From: Chloroflexota bacterium | GTDB taxonomy: Bacteria > Chloroflexota > UBA5177 > JANWHV01 | Assembly: GCA_025450375.1 (NCBI GenBank) | Contig: JANWHO010000107.1 | Span: forward strand, 1 to 5,800 | DNA length: 5,800 bases | Reading direction: 5' to 3' | Part shown: positions 5,337 to 5,800 of the stretch, piece by piece | Numbering within the stretch: position 1 is the stretch's first letter | Layout of the letters: each line of letters opens with the position of its first letter | Translations under genes and position numbers: made by a program | Notes under the pieces: model-generated | Databases searched by the model: none | The model's input: the letters and a program-made list of their open reading frames with translations, nothing else | What the model was told of the DNA's origin: nothing

Positions 5337-5800
5337 ATGCGAAAGGGCGCCGCTACAATCGAGGCATCACCGGTCGTGCGCGCCCTGGTTGACGCCCTTG
5401 GCGCCGCCACCGTGCTCTGGCAGCCCTACGACATGCATCTCTATGCCTATGATGGGTCCATCGACCGAGCTCGACCCGAGGCCGTGGTGTTGCCGACCAC
5501 TACCGCCGAAGTGGCGACCACGCTCCGAATCTGCGCCGAGTACAACGTGCCGGTCACGCCCAGGGGGAGCGGCACCGGCCTGAGCGGCGGGGCGATCCCC
5601 GCCGCCGGCGGGGTGCTCGTCTGCACCGCGCGGATGAACCGCATCCTTTCCGTCGATCCCGAGAGTCGGAGGGCCGTGGTGCAGCCCGGAGTGGTAAACA
5701 TGCACCTCTCGGACAAGGTAAAGGAATTTGGGCTTTACTATGTTCCCGACCCTTCCAGCCAGCGGGCCTGTAGCATTGGCGGCAACGTGGCCGAGAATGC
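5337..5800 (+). CDS. GlcD-like FAD-binding oxidase/dehydrogenase, N-terminal part (3' end outside window)
   Basis: The first 154 residues match the FAD-binding (PCMH-type) domain of the GlcD / D-lactate dehydrogenase group, which oxidises 2-hydroxy acids such as glycolate or D-lactate with FAD. Visible marks are YAYDGS (36-41), PEAVVLPTTTAEVA (47-60), the pyrophosphate-binding loop VTPRGSGTGLSGGAIP (73-88), QPGVVN (116-121) and YYVPDPSSQRACSIGGNVAENA at the right edge. The family is about 460-490 residues long, so roughly two thirds is missing. The ATG at 5337 is preceded by AAGGGGA (5320-5326). An in-frame ATG at 5289 would add 16 residues without a ribosome site or conserved sequence. It diverges from the LON-domain gene. 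In many genomes glcE and glcF subunits follow glcD; whether they do here lies beyond the window. A stand-alone D-lactate dehydrogenase is the main alternative. Confidence 0.93.
   Translation, partial: MRKGAATIEASPVVRALVDALGAATVLWQPYDMHLYAYDGSIDRARPEAVVLPTTTAEVATTLRICAEYNVPVTPRGSGTGLSGGAIPAAGGVLVCTARMNRILSVDPESRRAVVQPGVVNMHLSDKVKEFGLYYVPDPSSQRACSIGGNVAEN

Overview
This is a GC-rich bacterial window holding six protein genes, two of them cut by the window edges, with no RNA gene, CRISPR array, insertion sequence or prophage gene that I can see. The base composition and gene mix (class III and class V PLP enzymes, a Gfo/Idh/MocA oxidoreductase, a stand-alone LON domain protein, a GlcD-type FAD oxidase) would fit an environmental bacterium such as a member of the Chloroflexota or another GC-rich phylum. 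No marker gene is present, so that placement is a weak inference.

Layout. On the plus strand, the C-terminal half of a class III aminotransferase (from the left edge to 731) overlaps by 4 nt (ATGA) a Gfo/Idh/MocA family NAD(P)-dependent oxidoreductase (728-1777). Its stop lies 16 nt from the stop of a convergent minus-strand gene for a CPBP-family intramembrane protease (2687-1794). Upstream of that on the minus strand lie a class V, kynureninase-like PLP enzyme (4047-2881), a 74-residue two-helix membrane protein overlapping it by ATGA (4268-4044), and a stand-alone LON substrate-binding domain protein (about 5118-4441). Diverging from the LON gene on the plus strand is the start of a glycolate-oxidase-subunit-GlcD-like FAD-binding dehydrogenase (5337 to the right edge). 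No gene-free stretch exceeds 300 bases. The gaps (about 193, 172 and 218 bases) hold weak promoter-like elements and short palindromes.

How the genes fit together. The aminotransferase and oxidoreductase are translationally coupled and could act in sequence, with the dehydrogenase interconverting a hydroxyl and a keto group and the aminotransferase interconverting that keto group and an amine. Their substrate cannot be read from the sequence. On the minus strand the class V enzyme is coupled to a tiny membrane protein of unknown role, and the CPBP protease follows after a gap that may contain its own promoter. The LON protein and the GlcD homologue share a divergent intergenic region.

Nothing here amounts to a clearly new system. 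The most original item is the coupled pair of a small membrane protein and a class V PLP enzyme lacking the hallmarks of a cysteine desulfurase.
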